NCBI GenBank assembly: GCA_902384685.1 | Contig: CABMCU010000093.1 | Span: forward strand, 1 to 38,202 | Direction: 5' to 3' | Length of the DNA: 38,202 bases | From: an uncultured archaeon | Lineage (GTDB): Archaea; Thermoplasmatota; E2; DHVEG-1 | Shown: positions 18,598 to 29,600 of the stretch, one piece after another | Numbering within the stretch: the first letter of the stretch is position 1 | Layout: every line of letters begins with the position of its first letter | Notes under the pieces: generated by a model | Database searches by the model: none | What the model was told of the DNA's origin: nothing | What the model saw: only the letters and a program-made list of their open reading frames with translations | Program-made: the position numbers and the translations under genes

Positions 18598-19152
18598 TTA
18601 TAATAGAACTTCCCTGATGGTTGTGTAGATTGGTCCTTTGGGAGTGAGCTCACTTTTTTTAAGTGTAATTAATTGTACATTTTGCGTAGTGAATTCTACT
18701 GTTTTGTAGTTTCCTATCACTTTGAGGAGTTGGTCTTTATTCCTTGCTGTTTTTACGCGGCCTACTGTTAAATGAGGAGAAAACCCTCTGTTTTCTTTTT
18801 TAAATCCGAGTGGTTCAAGTTTTTCATCAATGGCACGTACAATGGTTTCAATGTTGCCTTCATCCGTGATTCCAATCCATATTACTTTCAAATAATTTTG
18901 ATTGGGGAATACACCGGTTCCTTTGAGTACGATAGGAAATGGTTTTACCGCAAGCACCGATTCTTTTATACTCTGCTCGATGGCATCGATATGATTTTCA
19001 TCGGTGTCTCCGAGGAATTTTACCGTGATGTGGATGTTTCCTGGTTCAACAAGTTTCACATCTGCACCTGTTTTTGTTATCTCTTTTTCAAACGTTATTA
19101 TTTGTGGAGTAGCTTTAATATCGATTGCAATGAACCCTCGAAAGGTTGACAT
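18598..19152 (-). CDS. thpR: RNA 2',3'-cyclic phosphodiesterase
   Basis: 184 aa; two HxTx motifs: NIHITVKFLGD and FSPHLTVGRVK. Confidence 0.92.
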   Translation of the reverse strand: MSTFRGFIAIDIKATPQIITFEKEITKTGADVKLVEPGNIHITVKFLGDTDENHIDAIEQSIKESVLAVKPFPIVLKGTGVFPNQNYLKVIWIGITDEGNIETIVRAIDEKLEPLGFKKENRGFSPHLTVGRVKTARNKDQLLKVIGNYKTVEFTTQNVQLITLKKSELTPKGPIYTTIREVLL

Positions 19153-19238
19153 ACTATCCTCCGGTTGTTATCAACAAATCATTTACCTCTTTAAAACAGT
19201 ATTTCACCTTGAAAAGTGTGAAGCCGATGTTCTTTTTT

Positions 19239-20072
19239 TTATTGTTCCAGTTCAATAGCATATGTGTTCTGTGGATTTTCTATATGGATCATATGAGCTT
19301 GATGTTCTGACATGATGTTCTCTGCAAGTAGGTTTTTTGTAAGCTTAGGGACTGTTTTTGGCCCTAGCACCGCTCCAGGCCGTCGGAGGTCATCGATATA
19401 ATCCGTTTCCATTAAAAATCGTACACCTTTATGTAAAGCTTCAACAATATTCTTTTTACTTGCAAGAACAGATGGCATCAGACCAAAATTTTCATCATGT
19501 GTAATAAATGGAGGTGAAAAATGTTTCACTATTTTTTCTGGATTTAAACCAACTTTTTTACCAATATCAACAAGTTCTTTGCATTGAATAGGTGTCGTAC
19601 TTTCTGTGTGCAAGACAACGGGTACCCCAACATCTTTTGCTTTCTGCATACCATAAAAAAGAATATTATTTGAATCCTGAAAAATTTGTTGATCGACAGG
19701 AAAATGCGGCCGGCCAATTTCACCGATAGCGATACATTTTCGCTCTTCGCATAAAGCTGCAGCTTCTTCTATACCTTTTCTCATAATAGTGATTGCTGTC
19801 TCTCTTCCGAATTTTTCTTGTAAAGGGAGAATATCAACAGGATATGGACCGACAACAGTAAACACACCGATTCCTACAACATCACGTATTTCCTCTGCCA
19901 TTTGCAGCGTTTCTTGATAACAAGCTTTATAACTTTTCTCTTTCATCACAAGAACTGGCATTGGATATTGACAGAGAATAAAATGGGTTCCACCAGCATT
20001 TTGAAACTCTCGTACCGCATCAAGAAACCTCCCGTCTCTCCGAAGATGCAGATGATTATCAAACAAGATCAC
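19239..20072 (-). CDS. TatD-family metal-dependent hydrolase
   Basis: 277 aa; FDNHLHLRRDG, AIGEIGRPHFPV, PVVLHTES, FLMETDYIDD metal-binding motifs. Confidence 0.85.
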   Translation of the reverse strand: MILFDNHLHLRRDGRFLDAVREFQNAGGTHFILCQYPMPVLVMKEKSYKACYQETLQMAEEIRDVVGIGVFTVVGPYPVDILPLQEKFGRETAITIMRKGIEEAAALCEERKCIAIGEIGRPHFPVDQQIFQDSNNILFYGMQKAKDVGVPVVLHTESTTPIQCKELVDIGKKVGLNPEKIVKHFSPPFITHDENFGLMPSVLASKKNIVEALHKGVRFLMETDYIDDLRRPGAVLGPKTVPKLTKNLLAENIMSEHQAHMIHIENPQNTYAIELEQ

Positions 20073-20135
20073 GTATCATACCTCAAAAAGATAATAAAAA
20101 AGAATGATATAAAAAGATAGAGTATGAAGCCTGAT

Positions 20136-20645
20136 CTATACTTCTGTTTCAGCTTCATTTTGAACGTTTTTCTTACCCGAGACTATCTCAAGAACATCGC
20201 GTGCGAGAACCCAGCCAATATATCCCATGAAGAATGTGAAGAAGCCTATAATGCTGTAAATGACGATATTTTTTAATAACTCTGTTCCTTCTTGAATCAT
20301 TACAATGACCATACCAGCAATAAGATAGATAAAGATCAATAACAAGATCCAGTGTAATGCATTCATGGTAAAATGAAGTTTCTTAAAAGGTCGTATCTTA
20401 ATTGGCCCCTTTCTCCCGGATTTTTTTCCACTTGTTCCTGTGGTTCGAGTTACTTCTTCGACTCGGCATTGAATTGTTGGTGAATGGAGAGGTTTAAGTT
20501 TGTTTTCTATCGTCTTTTGTTTTTTAATGTTCTGTTTTACTCGGCGTCTTATATGAAACGTTGTCATGGGAAGCACCCGTAATGGTGCTTTTCTTGTTTT
20601 GAGATTCCGAGAAAGTCTTTTGTTGCTTATTTTTCTTATTGACAC
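20136..20645 (-). CDS. Hypothetical membrane protein (basic N-terminus, two TM segments)
   Basis: 169 aa; strongly basic first about 90 aa, then LHWILLLIFIYLIAGMVIVMI and NIVIYSIIGFFTFFMGYIGWVLA. Confidence 0.6.
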   Translation of the reverse strand: MSIRKISNKRLSRNLKTRKAPLRVLPMTTFHIRRRVKQNIKKQKTIENKLKPLHSPTIQCRVEEVTRTTGTSGKKSGRKGPIKIRPFKKLHFTMNALHWILLLIFIYLIAGMVIVMIQEGTELLKNIVIYSIIGFFTFFMGYIGWVLARDVLEIVSGKKNVQNEAETEV

Positions 20646-20812
20646 CTTTTTTCCTCCTAATGAAGTTTTTTATTGAGTGATCCCAAAAAAAGCAACTGCT
20701 GAGGACTATAAAAGCCTGTTTTGCAGCTACCTATGCAATTTACAGGGCAACTCATTATCCCTTCGCTATGCAGCTCTTTATGCAGCTACATGCTTAACAA
20801 AGTATCCCATCA

Positions 20813-22006
20813 TTAAATATCTGCGATGATGCTGATGATATCTCCGTCTTTTAGCGGGTGGTCTGCACCGATGACACGATGTGCACGTGCATCGATTCCC
20901 CTGATAAAATGGTCCCCCAGATCAGTATGAACTTTATAGGCGAGATCTTTTGCAGTTGATCCTCGTGGTATTAAATGTGCATCAGGTAGCACCCGTCCTT
21001 CTTTGTCGGTGAGATGATGTTCGTCTTCAACTGGGTACACGACGATGAGGTCGAGCATTCGTACTGCTTCGTCTATACATCGCTGTACACCAGTTGAACC
21101 ATACTTTGCGAGCACATGTGTTCTGATATATTCCAATGCTCTGAGTTGTTTTTCGGTGATTTCTTCTTTTTTTAGGAGCGTAAAATCGTTGCTACCTGGT
21201 GTATAAGCAATTATTCCTTTTTCTACCGCGTTACTGAGTGCAAGTTCACTTTCTGCGCTGGTCGGAATAACTATGTATTTTGTCAGTTCGTTTCTTTTTG
21301 CCATGAGGTTCTCTGGTGCTTTGTCGCATTTGTTAAATGCAATAATGATCGGTTTGCTAATCGTGCGTACAATGTCTGTGAGTTTGAAAATCTCCTCGTC
21401 TCTCCAATGAGCTGGTTTGACTGACTCAAGATTGATTTTCCGTATAGCTCCTGTGATATGTTCTTCCTTTATTCCTAGTCCTGTGAGCTGTTCTGCAAGC
21501 ATTTTTTCTATTTTTTTTCCCTCTAATTCACATTTTCGTGCAATAATCTCCCAGCTTTTTTTGATAATGCCGAAGAGCCAATAGTTGATTTCTTTTTCTA
21601 GGAAGACAACGTCCGAGAGGGGGTCATGAGTACCTATATCACAGGGATTTCCTTCAGCGTCGGTACTTCCAGATGCATCTACGATATGGATAAGTGCGTG
21701 TGCTTGCCGTAAATCATCAAGGAACTTGTTTCCTAAGCCTTTTCCTTTATGGGCATCAGGGACTAGTCCTGCAACATCGATTGCTTCGATTGGTACGAAT
21801 CGTATCCCGTTGAGACATCGCGAGTTATGAGGCGTACATGTTACATTAGTGTCTCGACAAGGGCATGGTTTGCGGATGTACATGACCCCACGATTTGCTT
21901 CGATCGTGGTGAAAGGGTAATCAGCAACCTCCGCATGGGCTTTGGTTGCAGCGTTGAAAAAGGTAGATTTTCCGACATTTGGTTTTCCAACAATACCGAG
22001 TTGCAT
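20813..22006 (-). CDS. ychF: YchF/OBG-family GTPase with C-terminal TGS domain
   Basis: 397 aa; MQLGIVGKPNVGKSTFFNAAT, DVAGLVPDAHKGKGLGNKFLDDLRQAHALIHIVD; Cys-rich CPCRDTNVTCTPHNSRC insertion; C-terminal TGS-like region. Confidence 0.94.
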   Translation of the reverse strand: MQLGIVGKPNVGKSTFFNAATKAHAEVADYPFTTIEANRGVMYIRKPCPCRDTNVTCTPHNSRCLNGIRFVPIEAIDVAGLVPDAHKGKGLGNKFLDDLRQAHALIHIVDASGSTDAEGNPCDIGTHDPLSDVVFLEKEINYWLFGIIKKSWEIIARKCELEGKKIEKMLAEQLTGLGIKEEHITGAIRKINLESVKPAHWRDEEIFKLTDIVRTISKPIIIAFNKCDKAPENLMAKRNELTKYIVIPTSAESELALSNAVEKGIIAYTPGSNDFTLLKKEEITEKQLRALEYIRTHVLAKYGSTGVQRCIDEAVRMLDLIVVYPVEDEHHLTDKEGRVLPDAHLIPRGSTAKDLAYKVHTDLGDHFIRGIDARAHRVIGADHPLKDGDIISIIADI

Positions 22007-22011
22007 TTCTT

Positions 22012-22935
22012 CTACTCCAACATTTCTTTAACTTCATCCACAACATCGACATCGTTTTCAAAGCGTTTAACCTTTTCAGTGGCTTGTTCCTTTAAAACAT
22101 CTTGAAATGAGATCCCTTTCCTACCGAGAAGGGTTCCCTGTACTGATGCTGTTTTTGAAAGAAAAATCTCTTCCCCGCTAACGTCTCCGAAAATCTCAAC
22201 TAGTTCAGTGATATTGACGATGCCTATAGAAGTAATGTTTCCATGAATTTTTACATTTTTTCCAATATAAACGTTTCCAGTCGCCTTCAATGTGCCAAAG
22301 ATTTCTGATTTCTCATCAACAGAGATATTTCCTTTAATATCATAGTTACCAAGTAGTTTGCATTCTTTGCCGATTTGAAGACTTCCTTCTATTTTTGAAC
22401 TTGATACGCTGATAATAGAATTATTGGGTAGAAATAGAAATGATTCCGAAATAGGTATTGTTCCTCCATCGTTTTGTTCAAGTTCTTCGAGTATGCGTTC
22501 GATTTCTTCACTTTGCCCCATTTTCAACAACTGCATGAGATATACAAAAATATATATAACAACTGGGATAGGATTCCGTATATTAATCCACCCTTTCGCT
22601 TCAAACCCTTTCTCAATTTCGACACTATCACCTACATCCAAGTCTCCTTTGAGTGATAAAGTCCCTTTAATTTTTGTTTTTTCACCTAAATAAACATTTC
22701 CTTCACTCTGAATATCTCCACCAATTGTTGAAAAAATATCGACACGCACATCGGTTGATGACTTAAGATTTCCATCAATAATTGCATGTTCCCCAACAAA
22801 GATGCGGCCATCGGTATTCACTCCAAATCGAAGGAGTGATCGGTCGCCAATTACTACATCTCCTTTAGTTGTAATTACCTGTTCTTCAAAATTGGTTTTA
22901 TCTGGAATAACTAATGTTTTTCTATCAAAAGTCAT
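22012..22935 (-). CDS. Bactofilin-like polymer-forming protein with two repeat domains
   Basis: 307 aa; short G-x-(V/I)-x-x-x-x beta-solenoid repeats (VVIGDRSLLRFGVNTDGRIFVGEHAIIDGNLKSS...; SSKIEGSLQIGKECKLLGNYDIKGNISVDEKSEIFGTLKATGNVYIG), split by the hydrophobic segment IPVVIYIFVYLMQLL. Confidence 0.8.
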   Translation of the reverse strand: MTFDRKTLVIPDKTNFEEQVITTKGDVVIGDRSLLRFGVNTDGRIFVGEHAIIDGNLKSSTDVRVDIFSTIGGDIQSEGNVYLGEKTKIKGTLSLKGDLDVGDSVEIEKGFEAKGWINIRNPIPVVIYIFVYLMQLLKMGQSEEIERILEELEQNDGGTIPISESFLFLPNNSIISVSSSKIEGSLQIGKECKLLGNYDIKGNISVDEKSEIFGTLKATGNVYIGKNVKIHGNITSIGIVNITELVEIFGDVSGEEIFLSKTASVQGTLLGRKGISFQDVLKEQATEKVKRFENDVDVVDEVKEMLE

Positions 22936-23083
22936 TATTAAAGCGGTATTAACTGACAGATTATAAAGTCAACGGCGTTTCATTTATCCGGGAAGAAAAA
23001 AATTGATATATGTAATGTGTATATGTCGATGAAACTGCAACGAGTTTGATTCATTATCACTACGTAAGTAGGGAGTTTTCAAC

Positions 23084-25111
23084 ATGACCAAAAAACAGGC
23101 AGATGAGCAACTAGAAGAAAATAAACAAGGTAAAGAAGAATTACCTCCTATTGATAAATGGATCCAGGATATTAATTTCAAAACAACTGAGGAAATCAAA
23201 GTCCCTGAAAGCCTATTGGATCAGGTTATCGGACAAGATCAGTCCGTTGCTATTGTCAAGAAAGCTGCTGAACAGAAACGGCATGTGATGTTAATCGGTG
23301 ACCCTGGAACGGGGAAGTCTATGGTTGCTCGTGCCATGACTGAATTTTTACCAAAAGGAGAACTTGAAGATATTATCGTCTATCCAAATAACGAGGATAC
23401 TAATACTCCAACAATCCGTGTGGTTCCTGCAGGAAAGGCAAAGGAAATTATAAAGATGCAGAGAGAGGAAGCGAAACGAAAAGTGGAACAACAAAACAGT
23501 ATGATTCTTGGTATTGTTTTATTAGTTGTGACGTTATCTCTAATCGGGGCGATGGTCACAGGTCATTTTGAATACGCGATTTTTGGTGTGATCGCAGCAG
23601 TTATGATATATTTAATTGTCGCAAGAGGAGGTTTTTCTCAGAGACGGGAATTGAATATGATTCCAAAGCTCCTTGTATCTCATGAAAAAGGTGATGTCCC
23701 TCCGTTTATTGATGCCACTGCTGCACATTCTGGTGCGTTACTTGGTGATGTACGTCATGACCCCTTTCAATCTGCTGGATTGGACACCCCGCCGCATCAA
23801 CTCGTAGAAGCTGGTGCGATTCATCGGGCACATAAAGGAGTGTTATATATTGATGAGATTAACACATTAAGTTTACCCTCACAACAGCATTTATTAACCG
23901 CAATTCAAGAGAAAAAATTTCAGATTACAGGACAATCTGAACGGAGTTTTGGTGCAATGGTCAAAACAGAACCAGCGCCATGTGATTTTGTTCTGGTTTC
24001 TGCAGGGAATCTTGATGCGTTAAATGGAATGCATCCTGCGTTACGATCTCGTATTCGAGGATATGGATATGAATGCTACCTCAATAGCGTGATGGATGAT
24101 ACTAATGAGAATCGGGAGAAACTGATCCGGTTTGTTGCTCAAGAAGTAAAGAAAGATGGGAAGATTTGTCATTTCGATAAGGCAGCGGTCGCTGAAGTTA
24201 TTCATGAGGCACAGCGACGAGCAGGGCGGAAAGGGAAACTGTCATTACGATTACGAGAACTTGGTGGTTTAATTCGTGTCGCTGGAGATATTGCATACGA
24301 GCGAGGAGATAAAATTATCACGCAGAACCATGTAATTGAAGCAAAACGTATCGCTCGATCGTTAGAACAACAAGTAGCAGATCGGGCATTGGAATCACAG
24401 AAGAGCTATCGTTCCTTTAGAACTTTAGGTGAAGAAGTCGGTGTCGTGAATGGTCTTGCTGTACATTCTGCTGATCCTTCAATGAGTGAATTTTCTGGCT
24501 TGGTCTTACCGATTGTCGCGGAGGTAACCCCTGCAGGATCACAATCAGAGGGTAAAGTGATTGCAACCGGAAGACTTGGAGAAATCGCGAAAGAAGCAGT
24601 ACAAAATATCTCTGCGATTATAAAAAAATATATGGGGAGAGATATTTCCAAACATGACATACATATTCAGTTTATCGGTACATATGAAGGTGTTGAGGGA
24701 GACTCTGCGAGTATTTCTCTGATTACAGCAGTAATATCCGCAATGGAGAATGTTCCAGTGCGACAGGATGTTGCGATGACTGGTTCAATTAGCATCCGTG
24801 GTACAGTGCTTCCGATTGGTGGTGTAACCGCAAAAATTGAGGCAGCTGCTGAAGCGGGAATAAAGACAGTACTAATTCCCAAAGCAAATCTGAATGATGT
24901 GCTCATTGAGGATAAATATAAAACATTAATTGAAATCATTCCGGTAGAGACATTAACCGATGTCCTAAAAACAGCATTAGTTGGTGAAGGAAAAGAGGAG
25001 TTATTGCGGAAATTAAAGGAGATGCGGCCTCCGAAAATCATTGGTAAAGTGGAGCTGGAATCAGAACGGAAGATACAAACCCCACTTAAATCTGAAGAAG
25101 GAAAAAATTAA
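23084..25111 (+). CDS. lonB: Archaeal ATP-dependent Lon protease (membrane-anchored LonB type)
   Basis: 675 aa; [11 protein letters not shown] pair [36 protein letters not shown] inside the AAA domain, [18 protein letters not shown], catalytic [50 protein letters not shown]. Confidence 0.96.
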   Translation: MTKKQADEQLEENKQGKEELPPIDKWIQDINFKTTEEIKVPESLLDQVIGQDQSVAIVKKAAEQKRHVMLIGDPGTGKSMVARAMTEFLPKGELEDIIVYPNNEDTNTPTIRVVPAGKAKEIIKMQREEAKRKVEQQNSMILGIVLLVVTLSLIGAMVTGHFEYAIFGVIAAVMIYLIVARGGFSQRRELNMIPKLLVSHEKGDVPPFIDATAAHSGALLGDVRHDPFQSAGLDTPPHQLVEAGAIHRAHKGVLYIDEINTLSLPSQQHLLTAIQEKKFQITGQSERSFGAMVKTEPAPCDFVLVSAGNLDALNGMHPALRSRIRGYGYECYLNSVMDDTNENREKLIRFVAQEVKKDGKICHFDKAAVAEVIHEAQRRAGRKGKLSLRLRELGGLIRVAGDIAYERGDKIITQNHVIEAKRIARSLEQQVADRALESQKSYRSFRTLGEEVGVVNGLAVHSADPSMSEFSGLVLPIVAEVTPAGSQSEGKVIATGRLGEIAKEAVQNISAIIKKYMGRDISKHDIHIQFIGTYEGVEGDSASISLITAVISAMENVPVRQDVAMTGSISIRGTVLPIGGVTAKIEAAAEAGIKTVLIPKANLNDVLIEDKYKTLIEIIPVETLTDVLKTALVGEGKEELLRKLKEMRPPKIIGKVELESERKIQTPLKSEEGKN

Positions 25112-25179
25112 AAAAAGCAAATTATTTATTAAAGCAAAAGAAAAAGTAAAAATCTTCCTTCACGGTTCGTTGATTTGAT

Positions 25180-25680
25180 ATGAAAGCTTTATTTATCGGG
25201 CGTTTTCAACCTTTCCATCTGGGGCATTTATTGTTATTACAACGACTAAGTAAACAATATGATGAGATCATCATCGGTATCGGTTCTTCGCAATACCAAA
25301 ATACCTATGATAATCCGTTTTCTGAAGTGGAACGAAAACAGATGATCACGCAATCATTAGATGCTGTCGGAATTCATCAATATCGAATTGTTACAATTCC
25401 TGATATTCATGATCCACCTCGATGGGTTGATCACGTCTGTTCCCTTGTCTCAGATTTTGATGTTATCATTACGAATAATCCATTTACCAGGAAATTGTTT
25501 TCCGAAAAAGGGTATGTGGCGAAGAGAACAGCATTTTTTGATCGGAAGCGATACTCTGGAAAGGAGATACGCAGACGAATAATTCACGATGAACCATGGG
25601 GCGAATTAGTTCCCGAAGTCGTTTTTAAAATTATCACCAATATCGATGGCGTTAAGCGAGTAAAAAATATGCCGCATTAA
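25180..25680 (+). CDS. Nicotinamide-nucleotide adenylyltransferase
   Basis: 166 aa; ALFIGRFQPFHLGHLLLLQRL...IGIGSSQ...NPFSEVERKQMI...YSGKEIRRRI. Confidence 0.93.
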   Translation: MKALFIGRFQPFHLGHLLLLQRLSKQYDEIIIGIGSSQYQNTYDNPFSEVERKQMITQSLDAVGIHQYRIVTIPDIHDPPRWVDHVCSLVSDFDVIITNNPFTRKLFSEKGYVAKRTAFFDRKRYSGKEIRRRIIHDEPWGELVPEVVFKIITNIDGVKRVKNMPH

Positions 25681-25753
25681 TTTTATTTGAAATAATTTTT
25701 TTGATAACAACTGTAAAGATATATTTATATAAAAAAAGAAACACCGTATCTTT

Positions 25754-26668
25754 ATGACTAGTGTAGGTGAGGTTTTAATTCATAAAATTCGTATTTATCT
25801 TACACTTCTCAGACCGTTTACCCTCTTAGCTCCCCTCATTGTCTCGAGTAGTATCATGATTGCGAGTCTTGTGAAATCTGGAACTACCGATATTTCTTTT
25901 ATCTCCCTAATTTGGACTATTCTATCTGCAAGCTTTTGTTTCGCATTACTGAACGGCGCCTCCAATGTATTAAATCAGGCAACTGATTGGAAAGAAGACG
26001 CTTTATCGAAACCATATCGTCCAATTCCAAGAGGGATCATTACTCCTAAGGAAGCCTATAAAGTCTCCTTTTTCTTGTATTTAGTCGCGCTTCTTCTCTC
26101 CCTCACTATAAATATTCTCTTCAGTTTCTTTATTTTTCTCATCGCGTTTTTCTCTATTACGTATTCACTACCACCACGCATAAAAAAATTCCTTTTTCTT
26201 AATCAACTATGGGTCGCCCTCCCACGAGGTTTCTTTGGTATTGTTGGTTCGTGGAGTGTTTTTGGAACTCCATTTGAACCACTTCCATTAGCTATAGGTT
26301 GCGTTGCTGCTCTGTTTCTTTTTGGAGGAACTGCAACAAAAGATATTTTAGATGCGGAAGCAGATCAAACTGTCGGAACTAAAACCATGGTAAATTTCTT
26401 TGGAGTGAAAACAACCGCATTATTCTCCCTTGTTTTCATGACCGGTGCGTTTGGTTTGATTATTCCGCTGGTGTATTTTCATATCATTCACTTTACTCTT
26501 CTTCCCCTTATGTTTCTTAGTATTTTAAGTGTTTTCATTGGACGATTGATGCTTCATAAACATAAAAATACAAAATGTGAAAACACATCAGCCTGGACGT
26601 TGATGTATGCAACTTATTTTATCTTTGCACTCAGTTTTTCGGTGATAACAATTTCTTTTTCTGCATAA
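25754..26668 (+). CDS. UbiA-family prenyltransferase (copy 1)
   Basis: 304 aa multi-TM; NQATDWKEDALSKPYRPIPRG (NxxxDxxxD) and DILDAEADQTVGTKT (DxxxD). Confidence 0.92.
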   Translation: MTSVGEVLIHKIRIYLTLLRPFTLLAPLIVSSSIMIASLVKSGTTDISFISLIWTILSASFCFALLNGASNVLNQATDWKEDALSKPYRPIPRGIITPKEAYKVSFFLYLVALLLSLTINILFSFFIFLIAFFSITYSLPPRIKKFLFLNQLWVALPRGFFGIVGSWSVFGTPFEPLPLAIGCVAALFLFGGTATKDILDAEADQTVGTKTMVNFFGVKTTALFSLVFMTGAFGLIIPLVYFHIIHFTLLPLMFLSILSVFIGRLMLHKHKNTKCENTSAWTLMYATYFIFALSFSVITISFSA

Positions 26669-29600
26669 CCTTAAATCTAATATCTAAGAATAAGGCTATG
26701 ACTGCAACAATTACGGCAATAAAAATAAAATAAAACCCTGTACTAAATCCCCAGCTTGACTGTATCATTACTTCTTCTGAATCAAATGAAAACGTAAGTA
26801 CACCTTCGCCTTGAACAGCACCAATGCTTGTTTCTGTTAATTTTGTTGTCACATAATAAAATGATGACAGTAAGATACATAGAAGAACGACTCCGATGAT
26901 GCTGAATAGCAATGCATATTGTTTTTTCTTTGTTCTTTTCAACAGGATCGCAAAGCTCAGGCATATACATATAAGCGATATAAGTGGAACTATTGCTCCG
27001 AGAAACATAAGAACCGTATCAGGTATTTCCGCGATTTCAAACGAGGTATCTCCATGATATTTTATTGTTTTAATCACTACTCCAGGATTTACATACATTG
27101 TCGTGGTTCTTTCTGCTGGTGGTACTGCACTTGAACCAATAAACATCCACCAGGGCTGGAAAAGCGATAGGATAATAAAAAGGATTGCAAGAGATTTTAA
27201 CAGAGAAGAAAGAGAGAATTTTTTTAACAATGTCATTACAACTAAAAATCCAAATAAAATATAAAAAAACAAAGAAAGAACCACAGGAAATAAGGAATTA
27301 ACTGTTGTTAAAAATGTGAGATGTTTATCATTGGTCAACTCCACTTGTTTTTCACCGATAAGTTCGTTTTTTATATAAGCATTAATTGTATATTGTGCTG
27401 GGGGAAGGGATATTATTTTTTCATATGTTTTTTCAACGGTTTGATTTTCACGAGAAATTAAAAATTCTACATTATTATCCGTAAGAGGATTTCCTTTCGA
27501 ATCAAATAAATCAATTGTGAGATCAAAAACAGCTGAAAATTTCATATGAATGTTATTGCCGACATCAGGAACTGTTATATGAATATCGTCCATAAAATCC
27601 CCGTAACTAATTTGGAGATTGTAATCCCCTCGAAGGATACCTTCGAATGAGAATATTCCTTTGCCGTTTTCCAGGGGAGTTAATTGAATAGTCCTGTCAT
27701 CTTTAGATGTTACGAGTAAGGGCGTAATTTCAACACCTGGTGGTAAATTAAAAGAATCGGTTACGATTACACTAAAATTATAGAGTTCAAGATCGACTTC
27801 TTCATTTAATTTTTTTAACGTTTTTGGTAGTTTCTTATTATAAACAATAATATCTTTATACTCTGCTCGCAGTGTATAAGAATCGCTCATATTATAGGGA
27901 GCTTTAACAATTAATTCCCCATTTTTTTGTGTAATATTTTCATCATAGATTATTCCATCTTTATTCGTCAGCCAGCCATGTATTCCTGATATTCCATGTC
28001 TATATTGATCAAGAAATGTGAATTTTATTGTTCGTTCCCAAGTACAAAATACAGTCACCTTTGTATTCTTATTTAAATGAAGAATTGTTGACCCAGTGAA
28101 AATCTTCGTAGTATTTTCTCTTTTTAAATATACTTTAATAAGATAATCACCTTCTAAAACATTTGAAAACGTTTTTTTTGCTCTTGTGAGTAATGATCGA
28201 TTTGCCGCTCCTTCAATAATTAAATGTCCTTCTTGATAAAATTCGATCCACATTACTGGAAAAGCACCGTTAGTTCGATTGGACAACCATGGGTAGGAAA
28301 AATGTGTACCTCCAAATCGGGCGATGATTGTTACATTATACCGTTTTTGTTCTCTTTCAAATGGAATATTACCAGAGCGCAGACGCGATTTTATTAATGT
28401 TTGATATATGTGTGATTCTGTTTGAACAGCACTATATCCTCCGGTTTCTGAGGCAAAGACTTCTGCATCAAACTGAACAATTAGATCCGATGGTATAGTT
28501 AGATCATGACTGTACCCTGTTTTGTATGAATGTCTCCCAAAATTAATTGAAACGTAATCTACTTCAGTTCCAAGGAAATTAACAATTTCTCTTTCTGCGA
28601 CTTTTAATTGAATTCCATCACGTTCATCAGTTCCTGATGTAACGATTCCTTTGTTGGAAGCAAAAAGAACAGCGTTTGCTTTTCCTACTCTCCCTTCTCC
28701 GTAACAAAACCATGCTTCAGCTCCTAAGCTAGCGTCATTTTTATACGGAATGATCCATTCGCGATCTTTTGTGGCAGGATTCTGATTTAATTGGTATTGT
28801 TCGATTTTACCCGCCTCATCGTAGAAATTCAGAAACGGGTAGATTTTTCCAAAGTTTAGAGATTCAACTGTAGCACTCTGTGATTTTATTGAGATGAGCG
28901 AACCAAATCGTCCATCTATATTATCAATTCCTTGCACAGTTACATCTTTCAACATCTCATGTTTGACGTTAACATTTATTCGTTTTTCATCAAGTGGATT
29001 GTAATAATATCTATAAATTGCAGTCGTCTGAATATCTTTCATTTTTGATTCACTAATAATACCAAATTCTATCATTAGGTTTCCATCAAGAAAGATTTTT
29101 TTATTCATAAAAACCTGATCGGATGCACTTTCATCCTTTTCATTACTTCCATAATAATATGAAAATGCAAATGATACGATCTGATCTGAGTTAAGGAAAT
29201 CAAATTTTTTGCTATCTTTATTTTGTTTTACGACCACTTGAGTACAGGATCTATCTAAAAGTTGTCCTTTTTGTCCCACGGCATAGATGCAGTAACCATC
29301 TTCCTTGATTCCATAGAATTCTGCTTGTGCCGATATGCCGGGTAATGGAGACGAAGAATAGTTTGCATCTTCAATGCTTACATGATCCTTATAGTTTGGT
29401 TCTGGTGTTTCACCATCAGTATAATAAATGAAATATCTCTCTGATCCATCTGCAAAAGATGGGATAAGGAATACGACGTTACATTCATTGATATAGGTTG
29501 TCTCTCCTGGACTTTTTATGATATCATAGATTTGTGACTCAAGATCATACCATTCTTCTTTGTACCAGCAACCAATTCGTATGGAGGTTTTATTTTCATT

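Noticed and set aside
21800-21890. Cys-rich insertion (CPCRDTNVTCTPHNSRC) in the YchF GTPase
   Set aside because: To my knowledge similar Cys-containing insertions occur in archaeal YchF-like proteins, so it is not a strong novelty signal.
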